Notes: generated by a model not told the origin, from the letters alone. 18,532 bases of DNA from Colimorpha_A sp045543555 (GCA_045543555.1 JAZQMQ010000026.1:1-18532), one strand, 5' to 3'; counted from the stretch's first letter, positions 5,966 to 13,836 are shown. A program made the numbers and translations.

Positions 5966-8020
5966 TTAACATATCTCACGGACTACAACTAAGGCATACG
6001 ATGCAAAGCCGTGGTCCTTACTGCCCTTTTCCTGACGGTATTCCCAAAGGGTTCCCGTGTGCTGTGCCATCTGACCGAAAAAGCTTCGGACATCCGACAA
6101 TGCCAATTCCTTTTCGCCCATTTTTAGCAAGGCTTCAAGTCTCAGATACGCACCGATAAATGCGTTGACCTCAAAAATTTCAGGCATTTTTCCGTTTCTG
6201 TTAGGTGAGAACACGTGCAAGATCAGGTCCTTCAATCCTTTATATCGAGTTTCGTTCAAGTCGATGCCTCCGAACAGTACTGCGTAATACTGGCAGGCTT
6301 CGGAGCTATGGCCCTGAAGTTGAAGGATTCCGTTTTCGTCACGGATTGCGTGATCCATAAAGTATGTGCCGTTGAAGGATTGCTCTATTGCTGCTTTGCG
6401 TACCTCTTGGCTGCGCTTGAGGCAATATGGGTCACCGTACAGTTTGTCTACACATTCCAAAACCTGCGCATACAGGAAATTTGTTGGGTAGTTGACGTCT
6501 TGTGTCCATTGGTTTGCGATGCTCCATTCCACGAAGTTCCATCCAGTGAGCTTTTCAAGCAGACCGTCGGCGTTTTCAAACTGTCTGTAGAAGTCAAGCA
6601 GAGCGTAGATGCTCTCTTTGAAGTCCTCTGCTTGCGCTTCGTGACCGCGCTTGCGGATATATTCATCAACCTCTAAAATGTACCACATAGACCACTGCGG
6701 AATGAATTCGCCGCTCTTGGGCGGGTCTGACGGGTAACACTCGGGGATCATACCCTTGGGAAGCAGGGGATTGCCGTTAAAGAGGCGGTAGTTTTCCAAA
6801 AATGCGTCTTCCACGTATGTCTTTCCTGTTAGCGCAAATTCTGTTTTTGCGGTAAAATAGGAGTCGCAGAGCCAACCCGCACGTTCACGGGAGGGGCAGT
6901 CCATATAAATGTCAACTGCGTTATGGGCAAATGTTCGCGCCGCTGCCTCACAGATATCCATCAGCATCGGGTCCTCGGGCTTCGGAATATCGGCGTTGGA
7001 AAGGTCAAACTGGAAGGCCTTGGTTCCGAAAGTATCAAGCTTGAGTGCGCCCGATTTTACTGCTACGATAGCAAATCGGAACGTGTATGGCTCGAAGCTT
7101 TGCAGATCTCGTTTTCCTTTGGAAAGTAAAAATTCAAGCACGTTGTGGACGTTTATATTTGAGAACCGGAAGGTTTCGCCCTCAAAATACTCGGTAAAGG
7201 CAATAATGACGTCGGTTTCTGCCAATGCATCAACACAAGCGGTCAAAAATCCTGCCTCTATCCTACCAAAGTCCAGTATTGCGTACTCACCTGCCTCCAG
7301 AGTGAGCGGCATCGGAACGTTACGGCTTGTTGGAGTCTGATTATGTCTCTGAATCCATGTGTGTGGGGAGTAAATGATCTCATCTGTCGGAAATTCTCCC
7401 CAGCCTTCCTCCGTCCAGGAATAGCGGCGAGTCTTGAAGGGCAGAGCTTCATCAAACGTGAGATTACCGCGGCAGATGGAGCGTTCGAGTGAAACGTTCT
7501 CATATTTGGGGTATGGCACCACGCGGGGCAGAACGGTGAAGGAAATATCCTGTACCGCTATTGGAGCGGGGGTTATATCTTCACGACGGAAGTCCCAGAT
7601 CTCCGTAAAATGACGCTGCATAGAGTAACGCTCTACCTTCTGCATGCGAGCGTTCGAGCTGAACAGTTCAAAGTTTCCGCCCGTCCAGGCAAGTACTTCG
7701 TTTTCGCACCGAACCTCCGCGATCAGGAAAGAGGGCTGCTTTACGGTGGACAAGCTGCGGCAATAATAACCGGTTGCCTCTATGACGATGTCACATTCTC
7801 CCTCGGGGAGCGGCAAAACATCCTGTCGTATATATCCCTCAGCCGCGCGTGCTGGACCGAAAGCAATAAATTTTCCATTGACACTCACGCGGTAGAACGC
7901 GGTACCTGCCAAAAGCAGTTGCCCCGGGGCAGTCAGAGTCACGCCTGTACGGAAGACTGCGTAAACGTTCATTTCCAGTTCTCTATCTCGAATCCAAATC
8001 GGTTGTGCCTTAATAAACAT
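5966..8020 (-). CDS. GH78 family alpha-L-rhamnosidase-like glycoside hydrolase
   Basis: A 684-residue protein with no signal peptide, so it probably acts in the cytoplasm on imported rhamnose-containing oligosaccharides or glycosides (inference). An N-terminal beta-sandwich part (about 1-330) includes the ILDFGRIEAGFL segment typical of GH78. The (alpha/alpha)6 part carries DCPSRERAGWLCD (374-386). D374, E379 and D386 have the spacing of Asp567, Glu572 and Asp579 of Bacillus sp. GL1 RhaB as I recall it, and E660 in TGTLWE fits the general base Glu841. It is shorter than many GH78 enzymes (often around 900 residues), lacking extra N-terminal modules. The ATG follows AAGGTGG. It is a single-gene unit with its own consensus promoter (8076-8104) and terminator (5916-5949). 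Exact substrate is unknown; family assignment is good. Confidence 0.85.
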   Translation of the reverse strand: MFIKAQPIWIRDRELEMNVYAVFRTGVTLTAPGQLLLAGTAFYRVSVNGKFIAFGPARAAEGYIRQDVLPLPEGECDIVIEATGYYCRSLSTVKQPSFLIAEVRCENEVLAWTGGNFELFSSNARMQKVERYSMQRHFTEIWDFRREDITPAPIAVQDISFTVLPRVVPYPKYENVSLERSICRGNLTFDEALPFKTRRYSWTEEGWGEFPTDEIIYSPHTWIQRHNQTPTSRNVPMPLTLEAGEYAILDFGRIEAGFLTACVDALAETDVIIAFTEYFEGETFRFSNINVHNVLEFLLSKGKRDLQSFEPYTFRFAIVAVKSGALKLDTFGTKAFQFDLSNADIPKPEDPMLMDICEAAARTFAHNAVDIYMDCPSRERAGWLCDSYFTAKTEFALTGKTYVEDAFLENYRLFNGNPLLPKGMIPECYPSDPPKSGEFIPQWSMWYILEVDEYIRKRGHEAQAEDFKESIYALLDFYRQFENADGLLEKLTGWNFVEWSIANQWTQDVNYPTNFLYAQVLECVDKLYGDPYCLKRSQEVRKAAIEQSFNGTYFMDHAIRDENGILQLQGHSSEACQYYAVLFGGIDLNETRYKGLKDLILHVFSPNRNGKMPEIFEVNAFIGAYLRLEALLKMGEKELALSDVRSFFGQMAQHTGTLWEYRQEKGSKDHGFASYALVVVREIC

Positions 8021-8075
8021 AGAAATCCCACCTTCAGTTTGTAGTTATCGTTTGAGTACAAATTTCTTTTCATTT

Positions 8076-8104
8076 ATTATAACATTTTCGAGGGTGAATG
8101 TCAA
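8076..8104 (-). promoter_or_regulatory. Consensus housekeeping promoter of the GH78-like gene
   Basis: On the minus strand, TTGACA (8099-8104) and TATAAT (8076-8081) are separated by exactly 17 bases. It points to the gene starting at 8020 and lies just after the terminator of the upstream transporter operon. Confidence 0.9.
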
Positions 8105-8117
8105 TGATGCCCGTTAA

Positions 8118-8159
8118 ATAAATATAGCTCCGTCGTTATTGCGACGGAGCTATATTTAT
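8118..8159 (-). terminator. Intrinsic terminator of the amino-acid transporter operon
   Basis: An 18-base perfect stem (8118-8135 with 8142-8159) with loop TTATTG; the core is GCTCCGTCG. On the minus strand the distal arm ends in TATATTTATTTAA. It begins a few bases beyond the ATPase stop codon. Confidence 0.9.
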
Positions 8160-8162
8160 ATT

Positions 8163-8972
8163 TTAAAGCACAGCCTTTAAGAACTGCTGTGTTCTCGTGT
8201 TTTGAGGATTTCCGAATACTTCCTCGGGTGTTCCCTCTTCTGCGATGATGCCCTCATCCATAAAGATGACGCGGTTTGCTACTTCGCGCGCGAAGCCCAT
8301 TTCGTGAGTTACGATGACCATTGTCATTCCCTCGTTTGCAACGCTTCTCATAAGATCGAGAACCTCGCCGACCATTTCGGGGTCAAGGGCGGAGGTGGGC
8401 TCGTCGAAAAGCATTACCTTTGGCTTCATTGCAAGAGCACGGACGATCGCAATTCTCTGCTTCTGCCCGCCCGAAAGGGTTGAAGGATAGGCGTTTGCCT
8501 TATCTTCAAGACCGATACGGCTTAGAAGCTCCATCGCACGCTCGTGTTCCTCCTTCTTGATTGCTTTTTTTGCCTCGTTTCTTGCCTTGAAGGAGAGCTT
8601 CTTGGTCTTGCGAAGTCTCTTGTTTCTCACGTAGACGGGCGCAAGCATAATATTCTCGATTACAGTCTTGTTGTTAAAGAGATTAAACTGCTGGAATACC
8701 ATTCCGATGTTTTCACGGTGTACGTTGATGTCAACGCTCATATCGGCAATGTCAACGTCGTCAAAGAATATGGAGCCACCCGTGGGATCCTCCATACAGT
8801 TGAGACAGCGGAGAAAGGTGGATTTACCGCAACCGGAGGGTCCGATAATGGCGATCTTCTCACCATCTATGATGTCAAGGTCAATGCCCTTCAATACTTC
8901 GAGCTTGCCGAAGGACTTTTTAAGTCCTCTTATTGAGAGAATCACGTCTGTTTTATTTGTAATTTCGTTCAT
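8163..8972 (-). CDS. Polar amino-acid ABC transporter ATP-binding protein
   Basis: Cytoplasmic ATPase of a GlnQ/HisP-type importer, last gene of its operon. It has Walker A GPSGCGKST (44-52), Q-loop VFQQFNLF (about 92-99), signature LSGGQKQR (166-173), Walker B VMLFDEP (186-192) and the switch His in IVTHEMG. I chose the ATG at 8972 because GGAGAGG is well spaced from it; a TTG at 8978 would add two residues. At about 269 residues it is longer than usual (about 240-250) because of a Lys/Arg-rich insertion (about 113-140, including KRLRKTKKLSFKARNEAKK) before the signature. Pairs with the permease just upstream. Confidence 0.95.
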   Translation of the reverse strand: MNEITNKTDVILSIRGLKKSFGKLEVLKGIDLDIIDGEKIAIIGPSGCGKSTFLRCLNCMEDPTGGSIFFDDVDIADMSVDINVHRENIGMVFQQFNLFNNKTVIENIMLAPVYVRNKRLRKTKKLSFKARNEAKKAIKKEEHERAMELLSRIGLEDKANAYPSTLSGGQKQRIAIVRALAMKPKVMLFDEPTSALDPEMVGEVLDLMRSVANEGMTMVIVTHEMGFAREVANRVIFMDEGIIAEEGTPEEVFGNPQNTRTQQFLKAVL

Positions 8973-8992
8973 ATTCAAACCTCTCCTCTCCT

Positions 8993-9700
8993 TTATTTCT
9001 CACTCTTATTGAGATGCTTTTCAAGAGCTCTTACGCCGGCAGAGATAAGAAGTACAAGCACAAGGTATGTAAGCGCAAGCATAAGATACGGTACTATGTA
9101 ATTATACTTTGGGTCGCCAAGCTGCTTGAAGGATTTGTAAAGGTCGGTAACCGCAACAAAGCTGACTACCGAGGTTTCCTTGATAAGCACGATAAACTCG
9201 TTTCCGAGTGTAGGAAGTATGTTCTTGACAGCCTGAGGGATAACAATTTTGAGCATAGCGATGGAGTAGGGAAGACCGACGGCACGTCCCGCCTCGAGCT
9301 GACCTGCATCAACGGAATTGATACCGCCTCTCATGATCTCGGAAACGTATGCTCCGCTGTTAAGTCCGAACACAACGATGGCAACCGGCACTCCCGAATT
9401 TACGCTGATACCCATAGAGGGAAGAAGTACCCAATATCCGATAAGAAGCTGCACCACGATAGGAGTTCCGCGGAAAAGCTCGACGTAGCAAATGCAGATC
9501 TTGTCAAGGATTCTCGGAATAATCTTATATTTCGGCATAACTCTTACTATTCCGATAAAAGTACCGATGATAACGCCGATAATGAGACCGAAAATGGCTA
9601 TCTCAAGGGTTATCCAAAGGCCTTCGAGCACACTCTCATAACCTCTGTTGGTAATAAATTGCTTTACAAACTCGTTCCACAACGAGGGAAAATTGTTCAT
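8993..9700 (-). CDS. Polar amino-acid ABC transporter permease (HisM/GlnP family)
   Basis: A 235-residue integral membrane protein with about five hydrophobic helices. The EAA loop AGRAVGLPYSIAMLKIVIPQ contacts the ATPase. The FRGTPIVVQLLI segment is typical of the polar amino-acid permease family. The start follows GAGG. It sits between the binding protein and ATPase genes, 20 bases before the latter. A homodimer is likely since only one permease is encoded. Confidence 0.93.
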   Translation of the reverse strand: MNNFPSLWNEFVKQFITNRGYESVLEGLWITLEIAIFGLIIGVIIGTFIGIVRVMPKYKIIPRILDKICICYVELFRGTPIVVQLLIGYWVLLPSMGISVNSGVPVAIVVFGLNSGAYVSEIMRGGINSVDAGQLEAGRAVGLPYSIAMLKIVIPQAVKNILPTLGNEFIVLIKETSVVSFVAVTDLYKSFKQLGDPKYNYIVPYLMLALTYLVLVLLISAGVRALEKHLNKSEK

Positions 9701-9711
9701 ATATTAACCTC

Positions 9712-9745
9712 AACAAAGGCCTAGCGTAAATACTAAGCCTTTGTT
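9712..9745 (-). terminator. Intercistronic hairpin between binding protein and permease genes
   Basis: AACAAAGGCCTAG (9712-9724) pairs with CTAAGCCTTTGTT (9733-9745) with one mismatch and an eight-base loop. There is no long T-run, so it is more likely a partial attenuator or an mRNA 3'-end protector than a full terminator. That would fit the usual excess of binding protein over membrane parts. Confidence 0.6.
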
Positions 9746-9764
9746 TGCCTTTTTATTTATTGAA

Positions 9765-10592
9765 TTACTTTGCACTGGGGTAGCAGATAACGTTGAGAAG
9801 GTCTACAACCGTTCCTGCGGAATCAAAGCTCTTGTTATCAGCCTTGCAAACAAGGACGATAGACTCAGTGTAGTAGGGGTTGGAGAAGTTGATAACGTCA
9901 AGACGCTCTGCGGTAATGGTGATACCGGACATAGCAATGTCAACGCCCTGGCTGCCAACAGCACCGACTACCATATTGAACTGCATATCGTCGATAACAA
10001 GCTCAAGACCAAGCTCGTCAGCGAGGATCTTTGCGATTTCCATATCGATACCGTAGTACTTGTTGCCTTCCTTGTATTCCCAAGGAGCGAACTCGGCGTT
10101 GGTAGCAACTACAAGCTGCTTGTCAGCCTTGCTGACGTCCTTTTTCGCGGACTCAATGCCTACGAACTTATCCTCTTCGCCGTTGAAATACTTTGTCTTG
10201 ATAGCCTCGATCTCCTCAGCCTTGGTAGCAAGGATGTTGTCGATCTGAGCTTTGAGCTCGGTCTGCGCGGGATCGATGCCGATTCCGTAGAATTCGCTGG
10301 AAAGAGCGATGTCAATGATCTTAAGACCGTCGATCTCTTTGCAAATAGCGTTTGCTGTGGTCTTATCAACCATTACGTAGTCGGCGTTACCGTTCTTCAT
10401 GCCCTGAGCGGCAAGCGCGAAGGTGTCGAAGGAAACGATCTCAACGTTCTTGAGAACCTTAGCGTAAGCTTCGCTTGTGGTTCCGCTCTGAATTGCGATC
10501 TTGGTAGCAGATGTGTTGCCGCAGGATGCAAAGGTGAACATAGCAACTGTGAGCATTACTGCCGCGATGATGAGAGAAATGATTTTTTTCAT
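9765..10592 (-). CDS. Amino-acid ABC transporter substrate-binding lipoprotein with circularly permuted lobes
   Basis: A 275-residue lipoprotein: signal, lipobox FASC with Cys24, then a periplasmic-binding-protein type 2 fold of the SBP_bac_3 family that captures a polar amino acid outside the cell. The usual order is lobe 1, lobe 2, return to lobe 1. Here residues about 30-96 (KIAIQSGTTSEAYA and following) are lobe-2-like. Residues 97-140 are the helices that normally end the protein (FYGIGIDPAQTELKAQIDNI). Residues 158-250 (VVATNAEFAPWEY, GIDMEIAKILADELG, ITITAERLDVINFSNPYYTES) are what normally comes first. Total length is still that of one binding protein, so this reads as a clean permutation rather than a fusion or frameshift. 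The ATG follows GGAGG. First gene of the operon, with a consensus promoter at 10629-10657. Confidence 0.92.
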   Translation of the reverse strand: MKKIISLIIAAVMLTVAMFTFASCGNTSATKIAIQSGTTSEAYAKVLKNVEIVSFDTFALAAQGMKNGNADYVMVDKTTANAICKEIDGLKIIDIALSSEFYGIGIDPAQTELKAQIDNILATKAEEIEAIKTKYFNGEEDKFVGIESAKKDVSKADKQLVVATNAEFAPWEYKEGNKYYGIDMEIAKILADELGLELVIDDMQFNMVVGAVGSQGVDIAMSGITITAERLDVINFSNPYYTESIVLVCKADNKSFDSAGTVVDLLNVICYPSAK

Positions 10593-10628
10593 GATTAATA
10601 TCCTCCGTGGATTTATGATTGTGCCATA

Positions 10629-10657
10629 ATTATACAGTGGTTAAATGCAAATGTCAA
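10629..10657 (-). promoter_or_regulatory. Consensus promoter of the amino-acid transporter operon
   Basis: On the minus strand, TTGACA (10652-10657) and TATAAT (10629-10634) are 17 bases apart. Upstream of the -35 box lie two direct copies of GAAAAAATATT (within 10667-10690), resembling an UP element. Confidence 0.92.
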
Positions 10658-10774
10658 TAGTTTTATGAATATTTTTTCAATATTTTTTCGTTTTTGTGTA
10701 TATTGATAAATTTGTCCCGATAAAATCGCGCGATATAGACAACTTAACCACAAAAACGCAAAAATCGTTGATTT

Positions 10775-10900
10775 ATGGGGGTGATCGCAATTAAAATCTT
10801 TAGATTTTTTGCTTTGATCAAACGTATGCGCAGAAAAAACAGACGCATCATCGAAGCTGCGATATCAATAAATATACACAAATGCTGTATATTTGAATGA
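10775..10900 (+). CDS. Possible small basic protein of 41 residues
   Basis: An ATG at 10775 opens a 41-residue frame ending at TGA 10898-10900; it includes the basic run IKRMRRKNRRIIEAA. GGGGGTGA (10777-10784) could instead be a ribosome site for an internal non-standard start. No homologue comes to mind and there is no other coding support. It lies in the 377-base gap between the divergent transporter and rnhA promoters; the rest of that gap holds the two promoters and AT-rich sequence. Confidence 0.3.
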   Translation: MGVIAIKIFRFFALIKRMRRKNRRIIEAAISINIHKCCIFE

Positions 10901-10907
10901 AGGCGTA

Positions 10908-10936
10908 TTGACAATCTGCGTGATTGCTGATAGAAT
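10908..10936 (+). promoter_or_regulatory. Promoter of rnhA
   Basis: TTGACA (10908-10913), 17-base spacer, TAGAAT (10931-10936), about 33 bases before the rnhA start. Confidence 0.85.
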
Positions 10937-10969
10937 ATAAAGGAAGAATAAAAACACGGAGGGAAACTC

Positions 10970-11416
10970 TTGAAAAACGTACAGATATATACCGACGGCG
11001 CTTGCAGCGGTAATCCCGGACCCGGTGGATACGGCGCGATACTTGTTTATAAGGATTTTGAAAGAGAGCTTTCTGAGGGTTTCTCCGAAACTACGAATAA
11101 CCGTATGGAGCTTCTCGGTGCAATAAGAGCTCTTGAGCTTTTGAAGGAGCCTTGCGCGGTAATGCTTACGTCGGATTCTAAATATCTTGTCGACGGGATT
11201 AATCTCGGCTGGGCAAAAAAATGGAAATGCAATAATTGGTTCAAGCCCGATAAGAAAAAAGCGCAGAATATCGATCTTTGGGAGCGACTGCTTGAGCTCC
11301 TTGAAATACATACTGTAACCTTTGTGTGGGTCAAGGGTCACGCGGGACATCCGTATAATGAGCGTTGTGACCGTTTGGCTGTCGATGCCATAGAAAAGAT
11401 CAAAGCAGAAGCCTGA
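10970..11416 (+). CDS. rnhA: Ribonuclease HI
   Basis: A 148-residue type 1 RNase H that cuts the RNA strand of RNA-DNA hybrids in the cytoplasm. The catalytic carboxylates are all visible: D9 (YTDGACSGNPGPGG), E47 (NNRMELLGAI), D69 (TSDSKY) and D134 (NERCDRLA). The His of the flexible loop is in VKGHAGHPYNE. Length is typical (about 150). The start is TTG, set by GGAGGG (10958-10963) and by the alignment of the first strand. It is a single gene with its own promoter; the next unit has a separate promoter. Confidence 0.97.
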   Translation: MKNVQIYTDGACSGNPGPGGYGAILVYKDFERELSEGFSETTNNRMELLGAIRALELLKEPCAVMLTSDSKYLVDGINLGWAKKWKCNNWFKPDKKKAQNIDLWERLLELLEIHTVTFVWVKGHAGHPYNERCDRLAVDAIEKIKAEA

Positions 11417-11460
11417 TTTGGCAATAAGAAAACAATTTTTCCTTTTGTTACAATTTGGTG

Positions 11461-11511
11461 AACATTGTTGACTTTATGAACGGGATGGTGTATCATAAAG
11501 TTATCAATGTT
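11461..11511 (+). promoter_or_regulatory. Inverted repeat over the promoter: candidate TetR operator
   Basis: AACATTGTTGACTTTATGA (11461-11479) and TCATAAAGTTATCAATGTT (11493-11511) are inverted copies with 16 of 19 positions matching and a 13-base centre. The left arm contains the -35 box and the right arm overlaps the -10 box, so a bound dimer or pair of dimers would block RNA polymerase. The TetR-family gene in the same transcription unit is the natural candidate. Confidence 0.7.
11468..11496 (+). promoter_or_regulatory. Promoter of the acyl-CoA synthetase - TetR - glycosidase unit
   Basis: TTGACT (11468-11473), 17-base spacer, TATCAT (11491-11496). It is embedded in the 19-base inverted repeat. 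Confidence 0.8.
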
Positions 11512-11540
11512 TACCTAATAAGGTCAAAGGAGAGAAAATC

Positions 11541-13247
11541 ATGGCAAATTATAACCGTAATATGGTTTATGAAATCGAGGACGTAACGACGGTAAAGGAG
11601 CTTATCGAACGCTCCGCGTCGCTCTATGCCGATCGTCCCGCATTTTTATATGAAGAAAACGGCGAGGTGGCGCACATCACCTACGAGCGTGTCTACAGCG
11701 AGGTGAAGGCTCTTGCAACATATTTAAGAAGCATACTTCCCGAGGGCGCGAAGATCGCAGTAACCGGTAAAAATTCATATAATTGGGCACTTACCTACCT
11801 CGCAGTAACCTGCGGCGTTGGCGTGATCGTCCCGATAGATAAGGATCTTATGGACGAGCAGATTGCGTCGCTTGTCAGCGATTCCGAATCGCAGGCGATC
11901 ATGTACTCGCCCGAGCAAAGCGGCAAGATCGAGGCTGTAAGTAACTGTATAAAGCTCAATATGGCTGATATGGATAAGTATATCGAGCAGGGAATGGCGC
12001 TTATCGAAGGCGGCGATACCTCATATAAGGATCATAAGATCAATCCACACGCGCTGGGTGTTCTGCTTTATACCTCCGGTACTACGGGAGTTGCAAAGGG
12101 CGTAATGCTTTCGCAGTACAATATCTGCTTCGATATAACTCACGCTCTGCGCAGAGTCAGGGTATATCCCACCGACGTTGCATTGTCGGTAGCACCGCTT
12201 CACCATACCTATGAAACGACTGTAGGACTTCTTGTAATGCTTTATTCGGGCGTTGCTATCGCCTATAACAGCTCTCTTAAACGCCTTCAGAACGAGCTTA
12301 AGCTTTACCGACCTACAGTTATGGCGGTCGTTCCGCTCATTCTTGAAACGTTCAGAAACGTCATTATCAAGAAATATAACAAAATGAAGGGCGGACGCGC
12401 CATTCTTGCCGTACAGAGAGCAGCATCCGATCTCACGGGCAATAAGGCGGGAAAGAAGATATTTGGAATTATAAATGAAACCTTCGGTGGAAGAATGAGA
12501 CTTCTTGTTTGCGGTGCGGCATTGCTGTCCCCTGACGTTTTCCGTGATTACGAGCGCTTCGGAATGAAGGTGCTCATTGGATACGGTCTTACAGAGACTG
12601 CCCCCGTTTCCGCAATGCACAGTGATTTCTATAATTCTCCCGATGATATTGGTTACCCCGTTTCCGGAGTTCATCTTAAGCTCGATAACGTAAACGAAGA
12701 CGGTGTCGGTGAGCTTCTCATAAAGGGTCCCAACGTAATGATTGGATACTATAATAATCCCCAGGAGACTGCAAGGGCTATGACTGATGACGGTTATTTC
12801 AGAACAGGGGACCTGGCGAGGATCAAGCCCAATGGAGCATATCAGATTGCGGGCAGAGCCAAAAGTATGATCGTATCCCCTGGAGGAAAGAAGATTTTCC
12901 CCGAGGAGCTTGAGCTGTACCTTGAAAGAAGCGAATATATTAAGGAAAGTCTTGTTTATGAGCCCGATCCCGAGGATCCGGGAATTTTGGCTGCTGCGCT
13001 AATTCCTGATGACGAGAATGTCCGCGAATACTTGACAAAGCTGGGCGTATCTTCCGATGAGGAGGAATATCGTATTGCGGAAAAGAGGCTGTTTGACGAT
13101 ATCGTAAGAGAACAGAATCTTAAGTTCCCGCACTATAAGCATATTCAAAAGGTATATATACGTCGCAGAGACTTTGTTAAGACCACAACAAGAAAAATTA
13201 AGCGCAATGAACCAGATAATCTTGATAATGATAACGGAGAAAACTGA
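11541..13247 (+). CDS. AMP-binding long-chain acyl-CoA synthetase family protein
   Basis: A 568-residue member of the ANL superfamily that activates a fatty (or other carboxylic) acid with ATP to an acyl-adenylate and then CoA thioester. Visible motifs: P-loop YTSGTTGVAKG (177-187), YGLTETAP (348-355), GDLARI (423-428) with the adenine-ribose Asp, hinge region IAGRAKSMIVSPGGKKIFPEELE (437-459) and a C-terminal Lys candidate in TTRKIKR. There is no signal or transmembrane segment, so it is cytoplasmic or membrane-peripheral. The start follows AAAGGAG. The TetR gene begins two bases after the stop, so the two are translationally coupled. The FadD-like layout points to long-chain substrates, but specificity cannot be read from sequence. 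Confidence 0.92.
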   Translation: MANYNRNMVYEIEDVTTVKELIERSASLYADRPAFLYEENGEVAHITYERVYSEVKALATYLRSILPEGAKIAVTGKNSYNWALTYLAVTCGVGVIVPIDKDLMDEQIASLVSDSESQAIMYSPEQSGKIEAVSNCIKLNMADMDKYIEQGMALIEGGDTSYKDHKINPHALGVLLYTSGTTGVAKGVMLSQYNICFDITHALRRVRVYPTDVALSVAPLHHTYETTVGLLVMLYSGVAIAYNSSLKRLQNELKLYRPTVMAVVPLILETFRNVIIKKYNKMKGGRAILAVQRAASDLTGNKAGKKIFGIINETFGGRMRLLVCGAALLSPDVFRDYERFGMKVLIGYGLTETAPVSAMHSDFYNSPDDIGYPVSGVHLKLDNVNEDGVGELLIKGPNVMIGYYNNPQETARAMTDDGYFRTGDLARIKPNGAYQIAGRAKSMIVSPGGKKIFPEELELYLERSEYIKESLVYEPDPEDPGILAAALIPDDENVREYLTKLGVSSDEEEYRIAEKRLFDDIVREQNLKFPHYKHIQKVYIRRRDFVKTTTRKIKRNEPDNLDNDNGEN

Positions 13248-13249
13248 TA

Positions 13250-13822
13250 ATGAGATTGCCTAAGGGTACGAATAAGGAAAAATTTTTGAAGGCTGCTGTA
13301 GAAGAGCTTCAGGATCACGGAATGTCTGACTTTTCTATACGCAGAATCGCGAAAAGATGTGATGTATCATGTGCGGCACCGTATAAACACTTTGCAAGTA
13401 AAAACGATCTGCTTCTGGAAACCGTAAAGTATATAAACAAAAAGTGGCTTTCTATATGGGTGGATACCGTAGAGGCACATAAAAGAGAACCGCTTCGCAA
13501 CCAGATAGTGGCGGTTTGCATGGCCTATATTACTTTCCTTTGCACCTACCCTGAGTATCAGACGATACTTTTTATGAATGACAAGGGGTTTCCTCCCGAT
13601 GTTTTAGCTGAAAAGGGGAAAATGTCGAAGGAGTCGGAAAAACTTATTAAGGAGTATTGTGAGTCGGTAAATATGCCCGAGGAAGTAGCTGCAAGAAAAA
13701 AACTTATAGTTCGTTCAATGATCAACGGCAGTGCAATACTCATTAATTCGGGCGAGATCCCGTTTAATTCGCAAAATATGTGTGCTATAAAATCAAGTAT
13801 TGAACGTGAATTTGAAACCTAA
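13250..13822 (+). CDS. TetR/AcrR-family transcriptional regulator
   Basis: A 190-residue DNA-binding regulator. The N-terminal helix-turn-helix is at about residues 26-50 (FSIRRIAKRCDVSCAAPYKHFA), followed by a helical ligand-binding domain of typical length. It lies two bases after the acyl-CoA synthetase gene and 14 bases before the glycosidase gene, so it is cotranscribed with both. It probably represses its own operon through the inverted repeat at 11461-11511, perhaps sensing an acyl-CoA or fatty acid as FadR/FabR-type TetR proteins do (inference). Confidence 0.9.
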   Translation: MRLPKGTNKEKFLKAAVEELQDHGMSDFSIRRIAKRCDVSCAAPYKHFASKNDLLLETVKYINKKWLSIWVDTVEAHKREPLRNQIVAVCMAYITFLCTYPEYQTILFMNDKGFPPDVLAEKGKMSKESEKLIKEYCESVNMPEEVAARKKLIVRSMINGSAILINSGEIPFNSQNMCAIKSSIEREFET

Positions 13823-13836
13823 TAAGGAGGTATATT

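Noticed and set aside
5902..6159. 85-codon plus-strand frame over the terminator
   Set aside because: It starts just after an ATG-TGA and reads through a hairpin into the antisense of the glycosidase gene; not a plausible protein despite the good upstream AAAGGGGG.
9014..10598. Long plus-strand open frames (236 and 285 codons) opposite the transporter genes
   Set aside because: They mirror the permease and binding-protein genes, which have clear family motifs and ribosome sites on the other strand. The antisense products show no recognisable domain.
10787..10806. AAAATC-TTTA-GATTTT hairpin with T-run
   Set aside because: Short AT-only stem that would be unstable; it has no supported gene ending before it.
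11417..11460. Possible terminator after rnhA
   Set aside because: Only a weak 5-base inverted match (AACAA/TTGTT) with AT-rich sequence; not enough to call.
12021..12674. 217-codon minus-strand frame inside the acyl-CoA synthetase gene
   Set aside because: Shadow of a confidently identified gene; low-complexity product with no start signal.
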